Position numbers and translations under genes: made by a program
Notes under the pieces: generated by a model
The model's input: only the letters and a program-made list of their open reading frames with translations
Databases searched by the model: none
Told to the model about the DNA's origin: nothing
DNA from: Manganibacter manganicus
GTDB lineage: Bacteria; Pseudomonadota; Alphaproteobacteria; Rhizobiales; Rhizobiaceae
Length of the DNA: 40,013 bases
Assembly: GCF_002075885.1 (NCBI RefSeq)
Contig: NZ_MDET01000025.1
Span: 1 to 40,013 of the forward strand
Reading direction: 5' to 3'
In this document: piece by piece, positions 15,914-23,006 of the stretch
Layout: each line of letters begins with the position of its first letter
Numbering within the stretch: the first letter of the stretch is position 1

Positions 15914-16881
15914 ATTCCGGTTCCGTAATGTAGGCTTGATCCCGGACCGGTCATCAGTTGGCCGGCCATGCCCGGATCGAGTTTCGCAAAGCCGGCGATC
16001 GACCGTTCGGCCACGGCTTCGACAGCTTCCATCAACGCCTGCGCGACTGCGCGCAGCGGTCGCTTCTGCGCAACCAGAACGCCCCAGTAGAATGGAACTG
16101 CCAAGTCGATTGGGCGAATGACGACGCCGGGAGGGCTCAGGCCGTAGGCCGTAACAGGGTCGATGATCGCAGCGACACCTATTTTAGTCGCGATCAGCAG
16201 GGCGCCGTAGGCAGTGTTGGTGCGGACTGCCGGACCGGTTTCGATGCCGTGGGCCGCCAGGGTCCGGGCGATGTGCGATTGAAACCGCAGCGGATTGAGT
16301 ATGGTAGCGAGCCGACGACCGGCGAAAGCCGACAGTGGCACGACATCGAACCCGGCCAGCGCATCACCCTCAGGCAGCGCAACAACCACCGGCGCCGAAT
16401 AAAGCCGCAAGACATCCAGCCCAGGGGTATCGAGCGGCAAGCTCGAAAATCCGATCTCGGCACGTCCGCTGCGTACTTCCTGGGCCACGGTGGAGGCCAG
16501 AAAAAGCCCGACATGCGTCTCATACGGAAGTTCTGAATTTTTTAACTCGGCCATGGCTGTCGGGATCAGACCGGTGCCGATCGCGGAGGTTGTGACAATC
16601 TGCAGGATTCGACCCTTGCCGGCGGCGATCATCCGGGCCCGCCCCGCAAGCTCGGTGAAGGACATCAGCAGGCGCCGCGCTTCTTCCTCGAAAGCAGCGC
16701 CCTCTTCGGACAACTGCACCCGCCGACCGACCCTGTGCAGCAATTCGAAGCCAAGCTCGGCCTCGAGATCTTGGATGGTGCGTGTCACCGCAGGCTGGGA
16801 CCGCCCGAGCATATCAGCCGCCTTGGTGATGCTGCCGCTGGCGGCAACCGCAAGAAAGGTCTGAAGATCTCGGGTTTCCAT
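15910..16881 (-). CDS. LysR-family transcriptional regulator leading the FMO-CMD-ABC operon
   Basis: The 323-residue protein starts METRDLQTFLAVAASGSITKAADMLGRSQPAVTRTIQDLE, a standard LysR winged helix-turn-helix. The type 2 periplasmic-binding-like effector domain follows from about residue 90 (ILQIVTTSAIGTGLIP, RSGRAEIGFSSLPLDTPGL). LysR genes are normally divergent from their targets; here the gene is the first of an eight-gene co-oriented string and shares ATGA with the next gene. It is therefore likely autoregulated through the promoter in 16882-17142. The ligand is probably the transported substrate or its oxidation product. Confidence 0.87.
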   Translation of the reverse strand: METRDLQTFLAVAASGSITKAADMLGRSQPAVTRTIQDLEAELGFELLHRVGRRVQLSEEGAAFEEEARRLLMSFTELAGRARMIAAGKGRILQIVTTSAIGTGLIPTAMAELKNSELPYETHVGLFLASTVAQEVRSGRAEIGFSSLPLDTPGLDVLRLYSAPVVVALPEGDALAGFDVVPLSAFAGRRLATILNPLRFQSHIARTLAAHGIETGPAVRTNTAYGALLIATKIGVAAIIDPVTAYGLSPPGVVIRPIDLAVPFYWGVLVAQKRPLRAVAQALMEAVEAVAERSIAGFAKLDPGMAGQLMTGPGSSLHYGTGI

Positions 16882-17142
16882 GCTCTCCCTACATGCTAAA
16901 TCCGTATGAGTTCGATCATCTCATCCATTTTTTGTATCTGTCAAGCGGAAACGAATATTCCATATGCTGTGGCGGAATTCGTGTCGTCCCACCGCGAAAA
17001 TGCTGTCTGAAGCGGCCGAGCAGCGCGCGCGACAGCGCGTGACGACGCGACTGCGTGGACCGGCCTGGTGCCCGATGAGAAGGTTCTCCGGCTGATAGGT
17101 CGCCGATGTTTCAGCCTATGCCGTATTCCTTTGCGGGCGCTG
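16882..17142. promoter_or_regulatory. Probable promoter region of the LysR-FMO-CMD-ABC operon
   Basis: The 261-bp gap lies between the opine-dehydrogenase-like gene and the LysR gene. The 16900-16980 part is AT-rich (ATCCATTTTTTGTATCTG, then CGAATATTCCATATGC), as expected for a promoter with a LysR T-N11-A site. The remainder (16980-17140) is GC-rich with no recognisable gene. No exact promoter was assigned. Confidence 0.35.
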
Positions 17143-18213
17143 TCAGAACCCCTTGCGGGACAGGTTCACAAGGTCCGTATCCGCCAACCCCTCGATCCCG
17201 AGGGCGGGAAGGATGTCGTTATCTGCCCTGAGATCGCGACCATAGGCTGCCGACATTATCGAAACGCCAGATTCATGGAGTATCGCCGGGTTTCCCGTAA
17301 GCTTCCCCAACAAGACCGTCGGTAGCAGCCCGAATGGAACGTCCTCGAGAATGTAGCGGCTTGCGATGGTCGTCGGCCCAAAGCCGCCACGACCCTGGCG
17401 GTCCATCTCTTGGTTCATTTCCGATACGGTGCCCATTGGGACATGGAACGACAAGGAAAAATGCTCTTGGACGGTACGCACAGCGATGCCAAAATGAGCG
17501 GCGATGGCCAATCGTTCAGCATCCAGAGCCTCGATAAAGCGGCCAACGGCGGGAGTAACGTTTCCCCCTTGGCTCCATTGCTCGGCCTTTTCCATGCGTG
17601 TGAGGTTAAGAAGGGCAATTCCCAGGTGGTTTTGCGGGTTGAGGTTGCTGAGTGCGATCGCAAGCAGGCCGTCGCGCTTGACGAAACGATCGCCGAACAA
17701 GGTTGTGCAAAGTTCGTGGCCGTCGTTCTGGGAACCGTACGGCAGCGTCGCAACGTCCAGCTTCTGGCGAACGGAGGCGACGTGGATTTCGGTTGGTCCC
17801 TGTTGTCGGCCTGTCAACAGCGTTGTGCCCCAGACGATAATCGGCAACCTGACCTTGCGCTCCGCCAGCCGCTTCGAGAGATACAGCGCGCCGAGGGAAC
17901 TGTGCGAACTGATAATGACCGGCATCTCGTCAACCAGATGCGGGACGGCGGCATCCATCGCCATCCTGTGGCCATAGGCCGGCAGCGCTATGACCACCAC
18001 GTCCGCGTTGGCGATGGCGTCTTTGCAATCCCCGGCGGCACGGACCGGAACCGTCGCCTCGATGCACCCAGTGGCCTCCAGCAATTCGCCGGCAGCCAAT
18101 GCTTCGGTCCGCTGCCCTGACGGCGACCAGATCATTGGATCATGCCCCGCTTCTGCCAGATAGGCGGCAAGGCCATAAGCAATTGCTCCGGCTCCAAGAA
18201 TACTTACGCGCAT
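17143..18213 (-). CDS. NAD(P)-dependent octopine/nopaline dehydrogenase-family protein
   Basis: The 356-residue protein begins MRVSILGAGAIAYGLAAYLAEAGH, a Rossmann GxGxxA/G dinucleotide site. VVVIALPAYGHRMAMDAAVPHL and SSHSSLGALYL follow, then a C-terminal helical domain with NPQNHLGIALLNLTRME and EMNQEMDRQGRGGFGPTTIASRYILEDVPFGLLP. The ExxxRYxxEDVPFGL-type ending and the N-x-NP(x)NH helix are typical of the octopine/nopaline dehydrogenase superfamily, which also includes ketopantoate-reductase-like enzymes. Members join, or oxidatively split, an amino acid and an alpha-keto acid. It lies on the same strand just upstream of a LysR-FMO-amino-acid ABC operon, which suggests a linked opine-like substrate. 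The exact substrate is unknown. Confidence 0.8.
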   Translation of the reverse strand: MRVSILGAGAIAYGLAAYLAEAGHDPMIWSPSGQRTEALAAGELLEATGCIEATVPVRAAGDCKDAIANADVVVIALPAYGHRMAMDAAVPHLVDEMPVIISSHSSLGALYLSKRLAERKVRLPIIVWGTTLLTGRQQGPTEIHVASVRQKLDVATLPYGSQNDGHELCTTLFGDRFVKRDGLLAIALSNLNPQNHLGIALLNLTRMEKAEQWSQGGNVTPAVGRFIEALDAERLAIAAHFGIAVRTVQEHFSLSFHVPMGTVSEMNQEMDRQGRGGFGPTTIASRYILEDVPFGLLPTVLLGKLTGNPAILHESGVSIMSAAYGRDLRADNDILPALGIEGLADTDLVNLSRKGF

Positions 18214-18870
18214 AACAGTTCCCCTATCGCAGTCTTTATGGGTCGAAGGCTGTAGCCTGTGTCAGATGCAGCGCCTTCCTTGAAGCTTCCTCGGTTGCGA
18301 AGCTTGTCCGATATGATCCCGGAAGACCAAACGCTGGTTTCCCACTCAATCGCATTCAGCGGCGCCGCTTAGGGAGCTTCGCCAAGTTGCCGCGTGCCAT
18401 GAACGCCCAATCGACGGCCACCATGGTTGGCGGCAATCGCAAAAAAGGTCTGGCGAGCTTGGGTCCAAGAGCGAATAATCCATATTATGTATGATTTACG
18501 CACTCTCATTCGTCAATTGTATATGTCAAGAGGCGCTGACCATCATGCCCCGCGAATCCACGCGGAACCCGCTCGCGGCAACATGATTGCTTACTTCGTT
18601 CTATTACGCATGTGGTGGCGTCGGCTGTTTTGGTGAAGTCATCCCCAGCGCCCAACCGGTCAGTTCGTCCATCGTGGATGATCGGCAATTTGCAGGTGCC
18701 GCGTTCCAATGACGCATCGCTGTCAGTTCCTGCTCGATCGCCCCGGCACCACTGCGGCCCTTTGCGACAAGCGCGATTTGCATGTTTCACGCGTGTCGAA
18801 CGACGGCTGTGGATGCGCCGGCGGTTCCGTCGCTGATTTGGCAACGGCAAACTTAACGAGCGGTCCTTGA
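18214..18870. other. Gene-poor segment upstream of the opine-dehydrogenase-like gene
   Basis: No gene is convincing here. A short plus-strand frame at 18709-18870 (53 codons, MTHRCQFLLDRPGTTAALCD, ending in a Cys-rich NDGCGCAGGSVADL) and the reading GGVGCFGEVIPSAQPVSS near 18610-18665 look like protein scraps in different frames. I do not recognise them, and no ribosome site precedes the 53-codon frame. The ATTATGTATGATTTACG stretch at 18483-18500 could be promoter DNA. Confidence 0.35.
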
Positions 18871-19428
18871 ATGAGAAATTGTTTTTAGATTAGATAAAAG
18901 CATCTCGTTAAAATGCTTTGATTTATATACGTATAAAATGTATATATTGAAAATATTGAACAATCTTTTAAGTGGAAATGTACGCATGTCGTTCCACAAT
19001 CCTATTCAAATTGATTATTGAGTCGAATCGTTCGGATAAACCGTTCTGTACGTCGACAAGATTCTTACTCGCGCGGTATCTATCATATCCAGTTCTATAA
19101 TTATATTTGGCGTCAGTAGTGTCATGAACCGGGAATCCAACCGTCTCGTACCACACTATAGCATATTCGCTGGCTGAAGACGTCAGGAATTGCGCCGAAA
19201 ATGCGACCACTCTCAAATCATGAGGGGCGCTAGTGGAACCCCTGCTTTCATCATTGGAAAGAACCTCTATAGGCAGTCATTGCGTGCGATTGACATCCGG
19301 GGGCTGTCGATCAGGCACGCGCCACCGGCAGCACGAAATAGAGTGGGTGCGGAAGCAATTCCGGTCCGGCAGCGATGACCGCCCATACCAAGGCGCGCGC
19401 TTGGGCGAAAAAGGATTTCAAAACTATT
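18871..19428. other. AT-rich island with no firm gene
   Basis: Composition drops sharply here (for example TTTATATACGTATAAAATGTATATATTG near 18920-18950) compared with the GC-rich neighbours. On the minus strand, 18968-19216 is an 82-codon frame (TTG start, MRVVAFSAQFLTSSASEYAI, then WYETVGFPVHDTTD) that I cannot assign. On the plus strand, 19217-19280 reads GASGTPAFIIGKNL, like the cis-Pro loop of DsbA-type thioredoxins, but the rest of that fold is missing. The island looks like foreign DNA mixed with decayed ends. Confidence 0.35.
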
Positions 19429-19460
19429 ATTGCATATTAATGCAATCGATATTACGTAAT
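19429..19460. promoter_or_regulatory. Twin palindromes upstream of the sulfide operon, candidate BigR operator
   Basis: ATTGCAT-ATTA-ATGCAAT (19429-19446) is a 7-bp inverted repeat with a 4-base spacer. ATTACGTAAT (19451-19460) is a perfect 10-bp palindrome. Both lie within 75 bp of the first gene of the operon, whose fourth-position regulator is BigR-like. BigR and other ArsR proteins bind AT-rich dyads overlapping promoters, so an operator role is likely but not shown. Confidence 0.45.
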
Positions 19461-19499
19461 CGTTACCGCTGACATTTGGCTTCAGCAAGGAGGTGACGC

Positions 19500-19922
19500 G
19501 TGAAACAGATTTCCGACAAGCTCTACGTTGCGCCGCAATTGACGGCCGACGACATTCGCCAGGCAAGGTCGAAAGGCTTTGCTGCAATCATCAATAACCG
19601 TCCTGACCACGAGGAGCCTGGCCAGCCGACCGCAGCCGAAAACCGTATAGTCGCTGAAAACGAAGGGCTCGGCTACAGCCACATCCCCGTCGTGCCGGGA
19701 CAGGTCGACGAGAACCAGGTCCGCGCGTTCCAGAAGGCGCTTTCCGAAGCAGCTGGTCCAGTGCTGGCCCACTGCAAGACCGGAACGCGCGCCGCCACCC
19801 TCTATGTTATCGGCGAGGTCCTGGACGAACGCATGAGCAAGGACGAAGTGGCGCCGCTCGGCCAATCTCTCGGTCTCGACCTCTCCGGCGCTGTCAAATG
19901 GCTGGACGGCCACGGCCGCTAA
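19500..19922 (+). CDS. TIGR01244/DUF442-family sulfurtransferase-phosphatase-like protein
   Basis: The 140-residue protein begins MKQISDKLYVAPQLTADDI. It has the phosphatase-like P-loop HCKTGTRAATLYVIG (Cys at about residue 92, HCxxGxR) preceded by YSHIPVVPGQVDENQV. This is the stand-alone form of the domain that is fused to the N-terminus of Blh (beta-lactamase-like hydrolase) in Agrobacterium and Xylella. It is thought to act as a sulfur transferase in sulfide/persulfide detoxification. The GTG start is set by a perfect AGGAGGT six bases upstream. It leads an operon with the MBL dioxygenase and a BigR-like regulator. Confidence 0.83.
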   Translation: MKQISDKLYVAPQLTADDIRQARSKGFAAIINNRPDHEEPGQPTAAENRIVAENEGLGYSHIPVVPGQVDENQVRAFQKALSEAAGPVLAHCKTGTRAATLYVIGEVLDERMSKDEVAPLGQSLGLDLSGAVKWLDGHGR

Positions 19923-19962
19923 GCCCGACGAACACGAAATTCTTGATCTTGGAGCGATTTCC

Positions 19963-20676
19963 ATGACGACACCCAAGCCTCTTGTGAAAGGCTTCTACGA
20001 CGCGCACACTTTTTCGATCCGGTATGTCGTCTCCGATCCGGAAACGAAGAAATGCGCGATCATCGATCCGGTCCTCGATTTCGACGAGAAGTCGGGCATG
20101 ACTGCAACCAAAAACGCTGACGCCATCCTTGATTATGTCGAAGAGCAGGGGCTCAGGATCGAATGGATCCTCGATACCCATCCGCATGCCGACCATCTCT
20201 CGGCCGCCCATTATCTCAAGAATAAGGCCGGCGCGCCGACGGCGATCGGCGAAAAGGTCGTTGAGGTCCAAAAACTCTGGAAGGACATCTACAACTGGCC
20301 CGATTTCCGGGCCGATTTCCCCGGTGGCAGCGCCTCGGAACTCTACAGGTCGATTATGGAAATCCTGTCACTGCCGGACAAAACCCGCCTATTCGCCGGA
20401 CATGACTATCAGCCTGGTGGTCGTGAGCCTCTATGGGAATCGACCGTCGCCGAACAGAAAGCGAAGAATATCCATATGTCGCGGTGCAACAGCGAGGCCG
20501 AATTCATGGAACTGCGCGAGGCACGCGACAAGACCTTGTCCATGCCGAGGCTGATCCTCCACGCGCTGCAGGTGAACATGAGTGGCGGGCGCCTGCCTGA
20601 GCCCGAGGCGAATGGCAGACGCTACCTGAAATTTCCGCTTGATGCGCTGCAAGGGGCCGCATGGGACGGCCAATGA
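19963..20676 (+). CDS. MBL-fold persulfide dioxygenase-like protein with an internal deletion
   Basis: The 237-residue protein has KKCAIIDPVLDFDEKSG, the metal site ILDTHPHADHLSAAHYL (HxHxDH), then NWPDFRADFPGGSASELYRS and FAGHDYQPGGREPLWESTV. Family members (ETHE1/Blh type) are about 285-295 residues. Between NWPDFR and ADFPGG they normally carry a segment of some 50-55 residues with a SPGHTLAS His ligand and a GDTLF Asp ligand. That segment is absent here, and CCGATTTCC is repeated at 20300-20308 and 20312-20320, as expected for a deletion between short repeats. The frame is kept, so a stable but probably inactive protein would be made. It overlaps the regulator start as ATGA. Confidence 0.8.
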   Translation: MTTPKPLVKGFYDAHTFSIRYVVSDPETKKCAIIDPVLDFDEKSGMTATKNADAILDYVEEQGLRIEWILDTHPHADHLSAAHYLKNKAGAPTAIGEKVVEVQKLWKDIYNWPDFRADFPGGSASELYRSIMEILSLPDKTRLFAGHDYQPGGREPLWESTVAEQKAKNIHMSRCNSEAEFMELREARDKTLSMPRLILHALQVNMSGGRLPEPEANGRRYLKFPLDALQGAAWDGQ

Positions 20677-21002
20677 AGCTCGATCTCGCTCCCGATACGG
20701 CTGAAATGGTCGCGAGTGCCGGAGATGCGGCGGACTTCTTGAAAAAGCTCGCTCATCCGTCGCGGCTGATGATCGTCTGCGCGCTCGTCGATGGTGAGCG
20801 TTCGGTACGCGACCTGGAGGATACGCTAGGTATCCGCCAGCCGGGCCTCTCGCAGCAGATCGCTGAATTGCGCGAGGCGGGCTTCATCACCGGCCGCAAG
20901 GAATCGAAGAACATGTTTTACCGGCTCGCAGATGGCCGGATCACCGAATTCATCTCGCTGATGCACCGGATGTTCTGCGAGGTCACGCAAACACATCGTT
21001 AG
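20673..21002 (+). CDS. bigR: ArsR-family regulator, BigR-like sulfide/persulfide sensor
   Basis: From ATG 20673, sharing ATGA with the previous stop, the protein has 109 residues: SAGDAADFLKKLAHPSRLMIVCALVDGE, the winged helix LEDTLGIRQPGLSQQIAELREAGFI, and a C-terminal MHRMFCEV. One Cys lies in the helix before the DNA-binding motif (MIVCAL) and one near the C-terminus (MFCE). This is the pair that forms a disulfide or polysulfide bridge in BigR and SqrR, releasing DNA. An alternative ATG at 20661 adds four residues. It likely represses its own operon through the AT-rich palindromes at 19429-19460. Confidence 0.85.
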   Translation: MKLDLAPDTAEMVASAGDAADFLKKLAHPSRLMIVCALVDGERSVRDLEDTLGIRQPGLSQQIAELREAGFITGRKESKNMFYRLADGRITEFISLMHRMFCEVTQTHR

Positions 21003-21012
21003 GAACCGAATC

Positions 21013-21441
21013 ATGACTGAATTCACTCCCTTAGCCTCCTTGGCCGGAGGTATGATGATAGGCGTGTCGGCCGTGCTCTTGATGCTGTGGGAGGGGCGCA
21101 TTGCCGGTATCTCCGGTATCGCAAGCCGACTTCTCCCGCCATATCGCGATGGCGCGTTCCTTTCACGACTCGGCTTTGTCATCGGCATGATAGTGGCGCC
21201 GTTCGCTGCAATGACGCTCACAGGTAATCAGGTGGTGCAGGCCGTCTCCTCGAACTTTCCGCTAATGATTGCCGCCGGCTTACTCGTCGGCTTCGGCTCA
21301 GTCTGGGGCAGTGGCTGCACCTCGGGCCATGGCGTGTGCGGCCTGTCGCGGCTTTCTCCACGCTCCTTGGTGGCGACGGTCATGTTCATGGCGACCGCCT
21401 TCGTTACGGTTTTTCTTGTCCGTCACGTAATCGGAGGCTGA
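21013..21441 (+). CDS. YeeE/YedE-family membrane protein, first half (sulfur-compound transport)
   Basis: The 142-residue protein has about four hydrophobic segments and the conserved half-motif GFGSVWGSGCTSGHGVCGLSR, which holds the Cys residues used by YeeE/TsuA-type thiosulfate transporters. It is the small form that pairs with a second small protein (the next gene) instead of a fused single chain. It starts 10 bp after the regulator gene. In BigR operons these pairs are proposed to export or import reduced sulfur compounds; direction is not settled here. Confidence 0.83.
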   Translation: MTEFTPLASLAGGMMIGVSAVLLMLWEGRIAGISGIASRLLPPYRDGAFLSRLGFVIGMIVAPFAAMTLTGNQVVQAVSSNFPLMIAAGLLVGFGSVWGSGCTSGHGVCGLSRLSPRSLVATVMFMATAFVTVFLVRHVIGG

Positions 21442-21446
21442 TCCAT

Positions 21447-21878
21447 ATGTCCTTCCTCATCAATCTCGCGCTTGGTCTCCTCTTCGGCGTCGGCCTCGTT
21501 GTCTCCGGCATGTCGGATCCAGCCAAGGTGCTCAACTTCCTCGATTTCTTTGGTACTTGGGACCCGTCGCTCGCCTTTGTCATGGGTGGTGCGGTGCTGG
21601 TGGGCTTCGTCGGTTATCGCTCGGTGCTGGCGCGCCAAAAACCTATCATCGGTGATCGCTTCTATCTGCCGGCCAAGAACGACATAGACGTTCATGTCCT
21701 CGCCGGTCCTGCAATCTTTGGAATTGGCTGGGGGTTGGGCGGCTTCTGCCCCGGTCCAGCACTCGCCGGACTTGGTCTCGGCGCAGCGGGAACGGTCGCC
21801 TTTATCCCGGCGATGATTACAGGCATGTGGGCAGCCCGCCTCATCGACGAAACCCTTCCCCGGAGTTCAAGCGACTGA
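21447..21878 (+). CDS. YeeE/YedE-family membrane protein, second half (DUF6691 type)
   Basis: From ATG 21447, with GGAGG about 10 bases upstream, the 143-residue protein reads MSFLINLALGLLFGVGLVVSGMSDPAKVLNFLDFFG. The matching Cys half-motif GWGLGGFCPGPALAGLG lies at about residues 92-108. Together with the preceding protein it would make a two-subunit YeeE/YedE transporter. The preceding stop is 5 bases upstream, so the two are co-translated. Confidence 0.83.
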   Translation: MSFLINLALGLLFGVGLVVSGMSDPAKVLNFLDFFGTWDPSLAFVMGGAVLVGFVGYRSVLARQKPIIGDRFYLPAKNDIDVHVLAGPAIFGIGWGLGGFCPGPALAGLGLGAAGTVAFIPAMITGMWAARLIDETLPRSSSD

Positions 21879-21885
21879 GGCTTGC

Positions 21886-22056
21886 ATAGCTATTCTCGAT
21901 CTTCTCCAGTACCTGTTGGGTGCTCCTTCGGGTTCCCTGGTAGGATTTTCACTCGGACTGTTCGGAAGCGGCAGATCGATCCTCGCTGTCCCTCTGATGG
22001 TTTATCTGGTCGGGATGCCTGCGGCACAGGTGGCGATCAGCACCAGCGCTTTTTGA
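21886..22056 (+). pseudogene. TauE/SafE-family sulfite exporter, N-terminal remnant
   Basis: The frame reads ILDLLQYLLGAPSGSLVGFSLGLFGSGRSILAVPLMVYLVGMPAAQVAISTSAF and stops at 22056. This matches the first two membrane segments of TauE/SafE-family exporters (GxFGxGGSxLxVPLLV...GTSA). The expected initiator Met appears as ATT at 21892, and some 200 residues are missing from the C-terminus. It directly follows the YeeE/YedE pair, the place where BigR operons carry this gene. Confidence 0.7.
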
Positions 22057-22201
22057 CGTCAACACCTCACCGCTGCAAGCGACCGTGCGTTTGACCGTGC
22101 ACAAGTCGGATCTGACAGCCAATTGTCAGGTCTGTCGTGAGACATTGTCTCAGAACCACGCGAACCGGTTCGCGTGTCGGAACAATGTGGAATGTAGCCC
22201 C

Positions 22202-23002
22202 ATGAAGCAGATCGCTCTATCGCTTTTCGTCATTGCCGCCTCCGGCGTCTATGTCTGGGAGCAGGCCGGCAAGGCGTCCGCGGACGATATGCTTGGTCCG
22301 GCGCCGCCGGCCGACGCCATGGCGACAAATTCCTCACGGCCGATCCTTCCCGCAGTTGCGGCTGAAGCCGGCCCCGTTTCCTCCCCGGCTCGGCCCGTGC
22401 CGGAGGTTCGTCGACAGAGGGCGCAACTCGAACCCCCTACGCCGCCCGCTGCCAATAAGGGGACAACGGCTGTCATCGCGGCATCGCCGACCAAGCCGTT
22501 GCTTGCGGCCAGGCCGCCGGAAGTCTCGCAGTCTACGGCGCCTCCGCCTCGGCCGAAGGCCGTCGCGAATTTCACGCCTACCGCTCAATTTTCCGCGCGG
22601 GAATCGCTGTCTTTCGCCGTAACGCCGGCGGTTTATATTCCCATACCGCGGCCGCGGCCCAACCATCCGCAATCGACGGCCCGTGTCATCCGTGCTGGAA
22701 TGAAGCCAGCCACACACGGTTTCACCGACGGAACCTTCACCGGGCCGGTCACCGACGCTTACTATGGGCTCATCCAGATGCAGGCTTCCATTCAGGGAGG
22801 CCGCCTGACCGCGCTGAAAGTGCTGAAATACCCGAACGACCGCCGCACGTCGGTCCGCATCAACCGGCAAGCACTGCCCATGCTGCGCGACGAAGCGATC
22901 AGCGCGCAAAGCGCCAATGTCGACATCATTTCGGGCGCGACGCTGACCAGCAGGGCTTTCATCCAGTCACTTGGCGGGGCGCTGAAGAAAGCATCTTCGT
23001 AA
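22202..23002 (+). CDS. Membrane-anchored FMN-binding-domain protein with a proline-rich spacer (flavinylated)
   Basis: From ATG 22202 the product has 266 residues. Residues 3-20 (IALSLFVIAASGVYVW) form a signal anchor. Residues about 30-165 are rich in Pro/Ala (APPADAM, LEPPTPPAANKG, APPPRPKA, PIPRPRPNHP), like TonB-type spanning linkers. Residues about 170-266 are an FMN-binding domain (GFTDGTFTGPVTDAYYGLIQ...) ending in DIISGATLTS. That motif matches the D-x-x-S-G-A-T-x-S/T target of ApbE, with Thr247 as the expected covalent FMN acceptor, as in NqrC/RnfG. An ApbE gene follows after 4 bp. The protein should carry electrons outside the inner membrane, with the linker giving reach. An upstream ATG at 22085 is in frame but has no signal sequence. 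Confidence 0.82.
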   Translation: MKQIALSLFVIAASGVYVWEQAGKASADDMLGPAPPADAMATNSSRPILPAVAAEAGPVSSPARPVPEVRRQRAQLEPPTPPAANKGTTAVIAASPTKPLLAARPPEVSQSTAPPPRPKAVANFTPTAQFSARESLSFAVTPAVYIPIPRPRPNHPQSTARVIRAGMKPATHGFTDGTFTGPVTDAYYGLIQMQASIQGGRLTALKVLKYPNDRRTSVRINRQALPMLRDEAISAQSANVDIISGATLTSRAFIQSLGGALKKASS

Positions 23003-23006
23003 TTCG

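Noticed and set aside
22085..22201. Longer start for the FMN-binding protein
   Set aside because: The extra 39 residues would bury the signal anchor that begins at 22202 and show no family similarity.
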